This document shows, in pieces, positions 8,701 to 17,212 of a DNA stretch of 64,000 bases. The translations under genes were made by a program, and so were the position numbers. The notes below the pieces were generated by a model, which saw only the letters and a list, made by a program, of their open reading frames with translations, was not told where the DNA came from and did no database searches. The DNA comes from Saprospiraceae bacterium UBA2329 (GTDB taxonomy: Bacteria; Bacteroidota; Bacteroidia; Chitinophagales; Saprospiraceae), in the NCBI GenBank assembly GCA_002344975.1, contig DDUV01000120.1, forward strand, positions 39,143 to 103,142. The letters run 5' to 3'. Within the stretch, counting starts at the first letter, position 1. Every line of letters begins with the position of its first letter.

Positions 8701-9772
8701 GACCGGCAAGCAAAAATTGGCCGTCAGGCAGGGCTGCCCCTGTAAAAATCCTTTCGCGGGAGGTGCTTTCTCCGTAGTATCTGCGCCATACTTCCAATCC
8801 ATCGGCGGTGACGCGCATGGCAAAACCGTTGATATCGGCATTACCCGAAGTGGACAAAGCATTTCCACAAATCATCCAGCCGCCATCGGGCAGAGCATAC
8901 AATGCGTACGGAAACTCCCTCCAACCCGCGCTGCCGTATATTTTTTGTTCCAACAAAACGCCCTCTGCTGAAAAATGCAACAGTGCCACCTCTTCCGCAA
9001 AGGTCTGGTAAGGATTTGCCATCCAGATACTTTCATCGGGCATAAAAACCATACCCAAAGGTTCGGAGAAAAATTCACCGCTTACAGGCATGTTGTAATC
9101 TCGTTCCTCAAAGCCTGTGTCGTATGTTTTCTGCCAAATAAGATTACCGGCAGGGTCTATTTTTCTGATAAAAATGCCCTTGAACCCCGCGCCGATGTCA
9201 TTGGCCCGCCCCAACAACAAAAAGTTGCCGTCGGCAGTAGGAAATATGCGTTTGGCGTATGTCTGACTTCTCACATCTATCGGCTTGCGCCATTGAAGAA
9301 TACCGTTGCTGTTGACCAACATGAGCAGTCCGCTATCGGAGGTGCCGGTGTTGTCTTGCCAGCCTGCCAGTAAAAGCTGATTGCCGCTCGGCGCCACGTC
9401 AAACAAAGCGGTGGTATTGGCATAAGTGCGCTTCCAGAGTTCATTGCCCTCCGCATCCGTTTTAATGAGCAGCGCCACCGCCCCGCTTTGCCCGGCGATG
9501 AGCAGGCTGCCGTCGGCGAGTTGGGTAAGGCCGTGACCATAGCTGTTGGCTCCGGAGATATAACTTTTTTCCCAGACGACATCACCGACAGGATTGATTT
9601 TCAGCAATTTGACCATGCTGTTGGCGCCCCCGGAGGAGCCAAGCAGAAAATAGTTGCCGTCGGGGGCAGGCACGACTTGCTGAATAAGGCCGTTCCCGAA
9701 AAAAAGTTGTCCCGGCTGGGATAATGCAATACTTCCCCAAAACAGAAGGCATAGCGACCAGATGCGATTCAT
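5756..9772 (-). CDS. T9SS-exported beta-propeller protein with SdrD-like domain
   Basis: 1338 residues. Signal peptide MNRIWSLCLLFWGSIALS; C-terminal type A T9SS sorting domain starting VVFPNPAG, with SAGMYYIVF and ending ARLVVAK. The N-terminal ~370 and C-terminal ~400 residues carry propeller-type repeats such as DGNFLLLG, DGGWMICG and DGNFVMFG followed by KIDPAGNLIWQKTY-like strands. The middle holds a SdrD B-like segment (VVIDLNGNCVADADEP, about 385-460) and CARDB/DUF11-like beta domains. It should be secreted and possibly anchored at the cell surface. No catalytic motif is seen, so function is unknown. It is divergent from the next gene and convergent with the RNA-repair operon. Confidence 0.88.
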   Translation of the reverse strand: MNRIWSLCLLFWGSIALSQPGQLFFGNGLIQQVVPAPDGNYFLLGSSGGANSMVKLLKINPVGDVVWEKSYISGANSYGHGLTQLADGSLLIAGQSGAVALLIKTDAEGNELWKRTYANTTALFDVAPSGNQLLLAGWQDNTGTSDSGLLMLVNSNGILQWRKPIDVRSQTYAKRIFPTADGNFLLLGRANDIGAGFKGIFIRKIDPAGNLIWQKTYDTGFEERDYNMPVSGEFFSEPLGMVFMPDESIWMANPYQTFAEEVALLHFSAEGVLLEQKIYGSAGWREFPYALYALPDGGWMICGNALSTSGNADINGFAMRVTADGLEVWRRYYGESTSRERIFTGAALPDGQFLLAGLSNTPAGGGSAASSAWLLRAEADGNARLWRVDGKVVIDLNGNCVADADEPPAVGWFVRAENHSAHILITDAEGNFTFHTEDAVTEFTVRAPDESAWSLCNNVQTIESNSAHPSANLTFTAYQNDGGCPLTEVGITQPDLVRCDTSRFFVTITNRGVGESGDLLLQVRLHPALQVVSASAPFIQNGGSIEFAVPPMQGLQSQTFEIWAQLDCNARLGASHPVVAEIVPAECAPGWSGPRYIVEGRCDGDNVRFDLFNRGGGGAGAETFYRVMADGLLAANWTAVNLPEGEPMHTLTFPADGRTWRVELRQAPGYPSESYPAASVEGCGQGNNGLYSVGYLNSWRYDDAAPEISAVMPANTTGVPDKIAEAVLGLGFYNLHNDLRPLEFTARVRNRLPHTVQKVSFHLTFSPTLDVTSLRPIASNRPAVITRADNGLVHVVMDSLHLVPDSAAEADAMFRFSIQPYADTPPEAGAGSIFKVDAKAYLDDAGPFPVASGFLNYSQSFPVEVDEYNNYPPEMKLFGARNFTFGGEMAQAADGTVLLVGETMSYSDRTSFDGLILKTEPNGNTIWLNAIDLGDQGRNTFVGVAPLSNGGCFVVGNYLPAGAEYILPNGHAYLARLDTAGQLLWHRKIRPAGEQYGSWMSGIVPTTDGNFVMFGYTANADNRGSDQFYIKINDVGEVIWQQYEEITGSAFKPYKAVALSGGELVFTGTNESTDINSQIYFQKIASDGNILWSVEYDTYTLDFALAPTADGGIMFAGATVIPGIFSSIPFFIKLDENGDFQWIKTHVIGSFNYATPYSIKPAPGGGYFVAGEILADTTDHFYDFMLLKIDENAEPLWVRNFGAKNTEWAEDLLVAAPDQILLWGYNQLRPPVWNLHAVLARTDGEGNLSVGTKEPAPGENHRVVVFPNPAGINTNIVLSPRPAKPVHWLLTDVNGRSVAQGITQTGILEMGLERYSAGMYYIVFPGSSYPPARLVVAK

Positions 9773-9907
9773 GGCTAAACAGGATTTAAAGGTTCAGAGT
9801 AAAACAATATCTGCGGGAAAATTAAAAAACACTCTTGATATACGGCTACATTATTTTCTAAAAAAACCAGATTGCGCCATTATATTTACGCGCAAAATCC
9901 ATTTGTT

Positions 9908-12043
9908 ATGAAAAAACTATTTACAGCCACCCTTCCTGCCATCGCAGTTTTTCTTCTTTCCACGCTTGCCGCTTCGGGCCAATGGACGGAAATACCTACT
10001 CCCTCAGGCCCCTACATTTCAGGAGACATGGAGGTACTAAACGGAAAGGTATATACTTCACACCATTCAGATTTCAAGTTAAAATGCTTGCGTACAGATG
10101 ATTACATCCACTGGTCGCTATTAGCCGACTTACCGGTCAATTCCGAGTACGGACTATCTCAAGTCATTGTAAGCGACCAACAACTCTACCTATTCAGCCA
10201 CAGCAGATCACAACAGACAGCCTCCGCTTGGACAAGCGATGATGAAGGACAAAATTGGCAGTCACTTCATTTGCCTTCGCCAAAACCTTATTTTTTCATT
10301 CCTTTTGACGACGCACTGGTAACCGCATCAAAATATACCGTTCAACACAGTGCCGACAACGGATTGCACTGGGAACAGGTTTTGACGCTATCCGATAGCA
10401 TTTGGGACATCAAGCGCTTAGACGATCAGACGGTGCTGCTCATTACCGTCAGCAACCTCTATCGTTCTGCCGATCAAGGACTTACATGGGAAGCATTGTC
10501 TTCGCCTTTCGATGCTTCCGGCATGGATTATCCTTATATTTATCTTTACTCAACTCAACCGGGCGTGTTCGCCGAACTAGATAACGACCATGTTTCTACG
10601 CTATATCGCTCCTATGACAACGGGACATCATGGACGCAGGTCTCTATCCCATACGAATTATACGACACAAAAGTCCGGGACTTGCATACAGTGGGCAACA
10701 AGCTGTGGGGAATATTTTCGGGCGGCGCCGCTGCTTCTGATGACGGCGGAGAGACATGGGAATACCGTTTGGCGCCACATGGCACGAGCCAATTTTCGAG
10801 TTATGGCGATACGTTGTTTGCCGGCTGCTCGTATGGTTTTTTTAAGTCTTACGATCAGGGGCAGTCTTGGTTGTCGGGGAATTTGCACGATCAGGAACTC
10901 GGTATCGGCGAATTGTCCGTCTCAATTACAGCCATGCACTCTCATCAGGGCAAATTGTACCTCTCGTCCGACAGGGGGCTGTTTTCTACTATAAATGATG
11001 GTATTGAATGGCGATTGCACACCAACCACGGGCCTTTTTCTCATTTTTTCCAACAGGGCGACACCCTTGCATTTTTGGGTCGGGGGCTTCGGCGCTCTTT
11101 CGACGGAGGAAACTCCTGGCACCATATCATCAATGAAGATTTTCTGAACCCCCTCTTCGGTAACTACAATTTTGCACGGGTCAACGAGCATTTATTTTCA
11201 CTCGCCTGGTTCGACGATTTCGTTTACCGATCTGCCGATTTCGGAGCTACCTGGGAAGCATTTCCGACGCCCTCCCTTAGTACAGAACATATAGCCGGCA
11301 GCCGGCATGCACTGTATGTGAACGGGTGGGGCGGTGTTTATACCTCTGTCAATCTGGGGCAAAATTTTCAACTCATCAATAGCGGGCTGGGAAACAGTCC
11401 GAGGGTGGACGGCGTGTGGAATACCGGCGATCATGTATTCTTGTCGGCAAACTATCAACTTTGGAAGCGAGACGGCGATCAATGGCTGCCTGCCAGCGTC
11501 GGCTTGTACAACGAAACAGGAGATATTCCCTATATTTTCAATATTGTCGGAGATACCGACAACGCTTTACTGGCCGGAAAAAACCATGCGCTTCAACCTG
11601 AGCTGTATTTGAGCCGAAACGGAGGCGCCTTCTGGGAGGGAAACTTGGCAGAAGGACTGCCTTTATTCAATATTCACTCCGATTTTTCTGCCATTCTTCA
11701 CAATAATGTTATTTATGCCGCCGGAAGCCCATCCAGTGTATTCGACCACCACATCTGGAAGCGCTCTGTTTCCGTGACGGCCAAAGAACCCATAAAGCCG
11801 GCTGCTTTTAATTTATTCCCCAATCCGGCTCAGGACATAACCTGGCTGACGCTTGACGACGTAACGAGCATTCAGGGGCGCATTTTGTTGCACGATTTCA
11901 CAGGGCGCCTCGTCGGGCAGTACGAATCAACGGGTGAATCCATAGTAAAGATTCCGCTACACTCATTGTCTCCCGGCATGTACAGTGTTTCTCTGCTCGC
12001 CGCCAACGGCCGGATCATACAAGCCAAATTGGTGGTATTTTGA
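9908..12043 (+). CDS. T9SS-exported BNR/sialidase-like repeat protein
   Basis: 711 residues from ATG 9908; the frame is open further upstream, but this ATG begins a typical signal peptide (MKKLFTATLPAIAVFLLS, cleavage near ASGQ). It has many BNR/Asp-box-like repeats: SDDEGQNWQSL, SADNGLHWEQV, SADQGLTWEAL, SYDNGTSWTQV, SDDGGETWEYR, SFDGGNSWHHI and SADFGATWEAF, which mark a beta-propeller. The C-terminus is a T9SS type A domain (FNLFPNPAQD, LSPGMYSVSLL). No sialidase catalytic Arg/Tyr/Glu set could be assigned, so an enzymatic role is not claimed. A TATATTTA box at about 9882-9889 may be the -7 element. A stem-loop terminator follows. Confidence 0.87.
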   Translation: MKKLFTATLPAIAVFLLSTLAASGQWTEIPTPSGPYISGDMEVLNGKVYTSHHSDFKLKCLRTDDYIHWSLLADLPVNSEYGLSQVIVSDQQLYLFSHSRSQQTASAWTSDDEGQNWQSLHLPSPKPYFFIPFDDALVTASKYTVQHSADNGLHWEQVLTLSDSIWDIKRLDDQTVLLITVSNLYRSADQGLTWEALSSPFDASGMDYPYIYLYSTQPGVFAELDNDHVSTLYRSYDNGTSWTQVSIPYELYDTKVRDLHTVGNKLWGIFSGGAAASDDGGETWEYRLAPHGTSQFSSYGDTLFAGCSYGFFKSYDQGQSWLSGNLHDQELGIGELSVSITAMHSHQGKLYLSSDRGLFSTINDGIEWRLHTNHGPFSHFFQQGDTLAFLGRGLRRSFDGGNSWHHIINEDFLNPLFGNYNFARVNEHLFSLAWFDDFVYRSADFGATWEAFPTPSLSTEHIAGSRHALYVNGWGGVYTSVNLGQNFQLINSGLGNSPRVDGVWNTGDHVFLSANYQLWKRDGDQWLPASVGLYNETGDIPYIFNIVGDTDNALLAGKNHALQPELYLSRNGGAFWEGNLAEGLPLFNIHSDFSAILHNNVIYAAGSPSSVFDHHIWKRSVSVTAKEPIKPAAFNLFPNPAQDITWLTLDDVTSIQGRILLHDFTGRLVGQYESTGESIVKIPLHSLSPGMYSVSLLAANGRIIQAKLVVF

Positions 12044-12085
12044 AAACAGCCGATGCAGTGCAAAGGAAAGCATCGCAACATTCGT

Positions 12086-12113
12086 AAAAAGGCAGGCGGA
12101 AGTCTGCCTTTTT
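12086..12113 (+). terminator. Rho-independent terminator after BNR protein gene
   Basis: AAAAAGGCAG (12086-12095) pairs with CTGCCTTTTT (12104-12113) across an 8-base loop; the T-run is part of and follows the right arm. It lies 43 bases after the stop. Confidence 0.85.
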
Positions 12114-12173
12114 CCTTTCCCGTTTGTTTATCTGCCGTTTTTTTCTGAACGTTGCAGTCAAACCATTTCCATT

Positions 12174-14012
12174 ATGAAAAAGTACCTCCTTTCCATCTGT
12201 CTTATTTTCATGTTTGCCGCCTCCGCAAGCGCTCAGGTGCGCGTAGAACCGCCTTTTTGGTGGACGGGCATGAAAACCCCGGCTCTGCAACTCATGGTGC
12301 ATGCGCCCAAAATTGCCGAATGGCATCCCTCCATCAGCTATCCGGGGCTGCGCGTAGAGCGCGTCGTTCGCACCGAAAACCCCAACTATGTGTTCATTGA
12401 CCTGCTCTTGCTGGACGATGTGAAACCCGGCAAATTCAACATCGAATTTAAAAAAGACGGTAAGCTCATGCACCGGCAGCCTTACGAACTGCTCCAACGC
12501 GATGCCGGAGCCTCCGAACGGCCCGGCTTCAACCCCTCCGATGTGATGTACCTCATTACGCCCGACCGCTTCGTCAACGGCGACCCCTCCAACGACAACG
12601 TGACAGGCATGCGCGAAAAGGCCAACCGCAGCAACAAAGGCGGCAGGCACGGCGGCGATATTGCCGGGCTGCTCAAGAGTTTAGACTATATTCACGACAT
12701 GGGTTTTACTGCGATATGGGTCAATCCTGTGCTCGAAAACGACATGCAGACGTATTCATACCACGGCTATTCCACCACCGATTTTTACAAAGTGGACCCC
12801 CGCTTCGGCAGCAATGAAGACTACCGCAAACTCAGCCTTGCAGCGCAGGCCAAAGGCGTGAAAATGATTATGGATATGATCGTGAACCACTGCGGCTCGG
12901 AACACTGGTGGATGCGCGACCTGCCCGCCGCCGACTGGCTCAACTACCAAAGCGGGTTTGTAGGAACCAACCACCGCAAATCCGTCATCCAGGACCCTTA
13001 CGTCAGCACCGAAGACCGCCGCCGTTTTGTTGACGGCTGGTTTGTCCCCACCATGCCCGACCTCAACCAGCGCAACCAGTTGATGGCTACCTATCTCATT
13101 CAGAACACAATATGGTGGGTGGAATACGCCGCTCTCAACGGCATCCGAATGGACACCTACCCGTATCCCGATAAAAATTTCATGAGCGACTGGAGTTGCG
13201 CCGTCATGCGCGAGTACCCCAACCTCAACATTGTGGGTGAAGAATGGACCGAAAACCCCGCCTGGGTGGCTTACTGGCAAGGCGGAAAAAAGAATCCCGA
13301 CGGCTACTCTTCCTGCCTGCCCTCTCTGATGGACTTCCCGCTACAGGGCGCGCTGCGCAAGGGCCTCACCGAACGCGACGGCTGGAACGAGGGACTCATG
13401 CGCCTGTACGAAACCCTGGCCAACGACTTCCTTTACGCCGATCCCTCGCAGTTTGTCATCTTCCCCGACAACCACGACATGAGCCGCTTTTTCAGCCAGA
13501 TGAACGAAGATTTCGACCTGTTCAAAATGGGCATGGCCTACACCTACACCATGCGCGGCATCCCACAGATATATTACGGCACCGAAATACTGATGAAAAA
13601 CCCCGGCACAGACGATCATGGCATCATTCGCAGCGATTTTCCCGGCGGCTGGGTCGGCGATCAGGTGAACGCCATTACCGGCGACGGGCTGAGCGCACAG
13701 CAAAAAGAAGCGCAGGATTATTTGCGCAAGTTGGGCCAATGGCGCCGGCAGGCCGAGGTCATCCATCGGGGCAAGCTCATGCACTTCCTGCCCGAAAACG
13801 GCGCGTATGTCTATTTCAGATACACCGAAAAACAGCGCGTAATGGTCATTCTGAACAAAAACGACCAGCAAAGGCAGTTGGGCCTGGAGCGCTTTTCGGA
13901 GATGATCGGCACGGCGCGCAACGGCAAAAACGTGACCGACGGCAAAACCTATTCATTAAAAAATGCACTGGAATTGCCTGCCAAAACCGCGCTTATACTG
14001 GAGTTGGAATGA
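12174..14012 (+). CDS. GH13 alpha-amylase/neopullulanase, SusA-like
   Basis: 612 residues from ATG 12174 (signal peptide MKKYLLSICLIFMFAASASA). An N-terminal cyclomaltodextrinase-type Ig domain (about 22-110) precedes the GH13 barrel: ITPDRFVNGD, DMIVNHCGSEH (region I), GIRMDTYPYP with nucleophile Asp327 (II), NIVGEEW with acid/base Glu356 (III) and PDNHDMSR with Asp435 (IV). Length and order fit SusA-type neopullulanases (about 617 residues in Bacteroides), which cut alpha-1,4 glucans or pullulan in the periplasm. No SusC/SusD pair is next to it, so it is outside a classical polysaccharide utilization locus. The exact linkage specificity cannot be read from the sequence. Confidence 0.92.
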   Translation: MKKYLLSICLIFMFAASASAQVRVEPPFWWTGMKTPALQLMVHAPKIAEWHPSISYPGLRVERVVRTENPNYVFIDLLLLDDVKPGKFNIEFKKDGKLMHRQPYELLQRDAGASERPGFNPSDVMYLITPDRFVNGDPSNDNVTGMREKANRSNKGGRHGGDIAGLLKSLDYIHDMGFTAIWVNPVLENDMQTYSYHGYSTTDFYKVDPRFGSNEDYRKLSLAAQAKGVKMIMDMIVNHCGSEHWWMRDLPAADWLNYQSGFVGTNHRKSVIQDPYVSTEDRRRFVDGWFVPTMPDLNQRNQLMATYLIQNTIWWVEYAALNGIRMDTYPYPDKNFMSDWSCAVMREYPNLNIVGEEWTENPAWVAYWQGGKKNPDGYSSCLPSLMDFPLQGALRKGLTERDGWNEGLMRLYETLANDFLYADPSQFVIFPDNHDMSRFFSQMNEDFDLFKMGMAYTYTMRGIPQIYYGTEILMKNPGTDDHGIIRSDFPGGWVGDQVNAITGDGLSAQQKEAQDYLRKLGQWRRQAEVIHRGKLMHFLPENGAYVYFRYTEKQRVMVILNKNDQQRQLGLERFSEMIGTARNGKNVTDGKTYSLKNALELPAKTALILELE

Positions 14013-14061
14013 GCCGGCAATGACACGCCAAGTTACTGTCTGAAAAAAAAGAGGCGAAAAC

Positions 14062-14093
14062 TTTGCGTATCATACAGGTCTTAGCTTTCTTTG
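14062..14093 (+). promoter_or_regulatory. Candidate promoter of acpP
   Basis: TTTG at 14062-14065, a 20-base spacer and TTTCTTTG at 14086-14093 fit the Bacteroidota -33/-7 consensus (TTTG and TAnnTTTG). The box ends 35 bases before the acpP start. Confidence 0.5.
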
Positions 14094-14128
14094 CACCAAA
14101 TTTTTAACAATCCTAAAGCAGATTGAGT

Positions 14129-14365
14129 ATGTCAAACATTGCAGAAAGAGTAACGAAAATCATCGTTGACAAGTTGGGCGTTGACGAATCGGAAGTAACC
14201 CCCGAAGCGAGCTTCATCAACGATCTGGGCGCCGATTCATTGGATACGGTAGAACTGATCATGGAGTTCGAGAAGGAATTCAACGTTTCCATTCCCGACG
14301 ATCAGGCCGAAACCATCCAAACGGTCGGATTGGCTATCGAATATCTGGAGGCCAACGCCGCCTAG
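14129..14365 (+). CDS. acpP: Acyl carrier protein
   Basis: 78 residues, acidic, four-helix acyl carrier of type II fatty acid synthesis. The phosphopantetheine attachment site is Ser37 in GADSLDTVEL, and the family's second helix MEFEKEFNVSIPDD follows. The start is ATG 14129; a TTG six bases upstream is open but unnecessary. It precedes fabF and rnc on the same strand, a common order. A hairpin terminator after the stop suggests a large share of transcripts carry acpP alone, fitting its usual high abundance (inference). Confidence 0.96.
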   Translation: MSNIAERVTKIIVDKLGVDESEVTPEASFINDLGADSLDTVELIMEFEKEFNVSIPDDQAETIQTVGLAIEYLEANAA

Positions 14366-14393
14366 TAATTTCGAGCCGGAAAGTCAGGCACAC

Positions 14394-14445
14394 GGCGCCC
14401 GCAAAGCATACTTTCAGAGTTGATTTTGCGGGCGTCAGTTTTTAG
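14394..14445 (+). terminator. Terminator or attenuator between acpP and fabF
   Basis: The stem CGCCCGCAAA (14396-14405) with TTTGCGGGCG (14425-14434), extendable by two pairs, is followed by a T-rich run. It probably ends most acpP transcripts; readthrough or the weak AAATTTTG box near 14548 could supply fabF. Confidence 0.75.
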
Positions 14446-14564
14446 TTGATTTTCTTTTTTGCAAAATCATTGCGGCACTGCCCTCATTGCTTCAGCAGCA
14501 GTTTTTACCATAGGACACGTTCTGAAACAATGGTTCGGCAGGCCATAAATTTTGTGCAGCTATT

Positions 14565-15818
14565 ATGAAGCGAGTTGTCGTTACGGGTATAGGCGCCCTT
14601 ACGCCCATCGGAAACAGCATCGAAGCGTATCTCAGTGGTTTGCAAAACGGCGTCAGCGGCGCCAATCTCATCACTCATTTCGACGCCACCCATTTCAAAA
14701 CCAAGTTTGCCTGCGAGGTCAAAAACTTCAATATCGAAGACATTGTGGACCGCAAGGAGGCTCGCAAAATGGACGTTTTCAGCCATTATGCTACCGCCGC
14801 CTCCGACGAAGCCGTGGCTATGGCCAAGCTCCCCGAACAAATTGAACAGCTCGACCGCGACCGCATCGGAGTCATCTGGGCTTCGGGCATCGGCGGTTTA
14901 GGCTCTTTGGAAAAAGAAATACACGATTACGCATTGGGCGGCTTCATTCCCCGCTACAATCCGTTCATGATTCCTAAAATGATTCCCGACATTGCCGCCG
15001 GCTATATCTCTATAAAGTATGGATTCCGGGGCATCAATTACGCCACCGTTTCGGCTTGCGCATCTTCCACTCATGCCGTCATGGCTGCCTTCGACGCCAT
15101 TCGCGTAGGGCGCAACGACGTCATTGTGTGCGGCGGCTCCGAAGCGGCTGTCATTCAGGCCGGCATGGGCGGTTTCAATGCCATGAAGGCCCTCTCTACC
15201 CGCAACGACGACTACCTCACCGCATCGCGCCCCTTCGATTTGGACCGCGACGGTTTTGTACTCGGCGAAGGCGCCGGCGGCTTGGTACTCGAAGACTTAG
15301 AGCACGCCCTGCGCAGAGGCGCTACCATTTATGCAGAGGTGATGGGCGCAGGCGCTACGGCCGATGCGCACCACATTACGGCCCCGCACCCCGAAGGTTT
15401 GGGCGCCACCAACGTAATGAGAATGGCATTAGCCGACGCCGGCATGACCCCCGACGATATTGACTACATCAACGTACATGGCACCTCCACGCCCTTAGGC
15501 GATATTGCCGAGGTGAAAGCCATTCAGCAGGTATTCGGCGAGCATGCGTACAAGCTCAACATCAGCTCTACCAAGTCCATGACCGGGCACCTGCTCGGCG
15601 CGGCGGGGGCCATTGAAGCCATTGCCTGCATTCTGGCCATTCAGCACCAATTTGTGCCTCCTACCATCAATCACTTCACGGATGACCCCGGGTTGGATTC
15701 TGCGCTGAACTTTACCTTCAACCAGATGCAACACCGCGAAGTAAAAGCCGCACTGAGTAATACCTTCGGATTTGGCGGGCACAATGCCTCCGTCATTTTC
15801 AAAGCTTATGAGGGATGA
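14565..15818 (+). CDS. fabF: Beta-ketoacyl-ACP synthase II
   Basis: 417 residues, standard length. Condensing enzyme that elongates acyl-ACP with malonyl-ACP. The Cys-His-His triad is Cys165 (VSACASSTH), His305 (NVHGTSTPLGD) and His342 (MTGHLLGAAGA). The opening KRVVVTGIGALTPIGN is the family signature. It follows acpP and is 29 bases upstream of rnc, so fabF and rnc are likely cotranscribed. Confidence 0.97.
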   Translation: MKRVVVTGIGALTPIGNSIEAYLSGLQNGVSGANLITHFDATHFKTKFACEVKNFNIEDIVDRKEARKMDVFSHYATAASDEAVAMAKLPEQIEQLDRDRIGVIWASGIGGLGSLEKEIHDYALGGFIPRYNPFMIPKMIPDIAAGYISIKYGFRGINYATVSACASSTHAVMAAFDAIRVGRNDVIVCGGSEAAVIQAGMGGFNAMKALSTRNDDYLTASRPFDLDRDGFVLGEGAGGLVLEDLEHALRRGATIYAEVMGAGATADAHHITAPHPEGLGATNVMRMALADAGMTPDDIDYINVHGTSTPLGDIAEVKAIQQVFGEHAYKLNISSTKSMTGHLLGAAGAIEAIACILAIQHQFVPPTINHFTDDPGLDSALNFTFNQMQHREVKAALSNTFGFGGHNASVIFKAYEG

Positions 15819-15847
15819 TTTTGACCACTATTTAATTCGGAGCCGAC

Positions 15848-16597
15848 TTGAAATTCGTATTGCGCCTCTACAATCGCTTCTTAGCTCCCGACCGCGAGCT
15901 GGCGGCCAGGCTTAGGCCCCTGCTGGGCTATACGCCGGCCAATCTGGCTGTTTTCAAGCTGGCTTTTTCTCATAAATCATCCTCTACCGAGAAGTCGCAA
16001 TACAGCAACAACGAGCGGCTCGAATTTTTGGGCGACGCCGTATTAGGCACCATTATTGCCGAATATCTGTTTAAAAAATACCCCGGCAGCGATGAGGGCT
16101 TCCTCACCAAGATGCGCTCCAAAATCGTCAAACGCCAGTCGCTCAATCTGATAGCCGACAAAATGGGTTTGGATGAGATACTGGCCGAGTACAACAATAC
16201 CCGCCTCAGCCGTTCCATGCTCGGCAATGCCCTCGAAGCATTGGTGGGCGCCATTTACATGGAACGAGGCTATGTGGCCACCCGAAATTTTGTGATCCGA
16301 AAAATGCTTATGAACCATGTGAATGTGCATGAATTGGAGCATTATGACGACAATTACAAAAGCCAACTGCTGGAATGGTGCCAGAAAAACGGCCAAACCG
16401 TGACCTACAAACTGCTGGCCCGATACAAATTTGAAAAACGCGACCGCTTCAAAGTGGCCGTTATGGTGGACGGGCAAAAGGTCTCTACTGCCGACGATTT
16501 TAACAAAAAAAGCGCCGAACAGATGGCATCCGAACGCGCCTTGGTCACTTTGGGGCTGCTCAGCGAAGAAGACATCGAACACCACAACGACGATTGA
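15848..16597 (+). CDS. rnc: Ribonuclease III
   Basis: 249 residues. The RNase III signature NERLEFLGDAVLG (55-67) is intact, and the second acidic cluster includes NALEALVGAIYMERGY. A C-terminal double-stranded RNA binding domain starts near YKSQLLEWCQKNG and ends in MASERALVTLGLL. It processes rRNA precursors and other structured RNA. The start is a TTG: an in-frame TAA lies 15 bases upstream and the next ATG falls after the catalytic motif, so no ATG can give a complete protein. Confidence 0.95.
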   Translation: MKFVLRLYNRFLAPDRELAARLRPLLGYTPANLAVFKLAFSHKSSSTEKSQYSNNERLEFLGDAVLGTIIAEYLFKKYPGSDEGFLTKMRSKIVKRQSLNLIADKMGLDEILAEYNNTRLSRSMLGNALEALVGAIYMERGYVATRNFVIRKMLMNHVNVHELEHYDDNYKSQLLEWCQKNGQTVTYKLLARYKFEKRDRFKVAVMVDGQKVSTADDFNKKSAEQMASERALVTLGLLSEEDIEHHNDD

Positions 16598-16605
16598 CCT
16601 CGCGC

Positions 16606-16989
16606 ATGAACCACACTATGGAAAGCTGGGAATTTGAATTTGAGTGGCTGCGTGTGCGCACCTTCGTCAAGGATGCCTTTCAACGCGACACACTTCCCGA
16701 CCTCAACGGCATGTTGTTCATCATTGGTATGCAGGAGTTGGGCCGCTGGAAAAAGAGCTTTTCCAAAGAGGAAAAACAAGACCTGATGCACATTGCCGTT
16801 TGCCGACTGCTCAGCTACGACGGGCACTACGAGTTCATTGGTCGGGATGCCGACGGCTGGCCGCATTGGAAACCGCTGAAACCGGTGCCGCCAAGACCAC
16901 TGGAGGAGCAGGAGCAGTTGCTCAAAGAGCACGTCATTCGGTACATCAGAGAGCAAGAGTCTGAAAATGGAACAGACATATCGGGCTGA
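16606..16989 (+). CDS. Small conserved protein of unknown function
   Basis: 127 residues from ATG 16606; TTG 16594 and ATG 16618 are other options. A soluble, tryptophan-rich and charged protein with ESWEFEFEWLRVR, NGMLFIIGMQELG and CRLLSYDGHYEFIGRD. No signal peptide or membrane segment. It lies 8 bases after rnc and is probably cotranscribed. The sequence looks like a small cytosolic protein conserved in Bacteroidota, but I cannot name a family or function. Confidence 0.75.
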   Translation: MNHTMESWEFEFEWLRVRTFVKDAFQRDTLPDLNGMLFIIGMQELGRWKKSFSKEEKQDLMHIAVCRLLSYDGHYEFIGRDADGWPHWKPLKPVPPRPLEEQEQLLKEHVIRYIREQESENGTDISG

Positions 16990-17020
16990 GGGAAATGTTG
17001 CGCCAGGGACAGAAACGGAA

Positions 17021-17170
17021 TGGCGGCGTGTCGAGGATAGAGCTGTTAGCTTTAGCACTGCAATAGCCGGATAAAGCTAACAGCTCTGCGAAGTAGCCGC
17101 CATGCAGTGGATGGCCCCTGCCGGCAGGCACGGCGCCCGCCCGAATGACAGTACTTGTGGCGGGGGCGCC
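17021..17170. repeat. Intergenic stem-loop block between rnc operon and cyclophilin genes
   Basis: A perfect 16-bp inverted repeat (17039-17054 with 17072-17087; arm AGAGCTGTTAGCTTTA) has a 17-base loop and is framed by an outer 7-bp pair TGGCGGC (17021-17027) and GCCGCCA (17096-17102). A second GC-rich hairpin follows at about 17132-17170. There is no T-run, so it is not a standard terminator; it may be a structured RNA, an extragenic palindrome or a mobile-repeat footprint. Confidence 0.6.
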
Positions 17171-17212
17171 CCAATAAAAGCCTCTCAATTTTAGGTATTA
17201 AATCACAAAACC

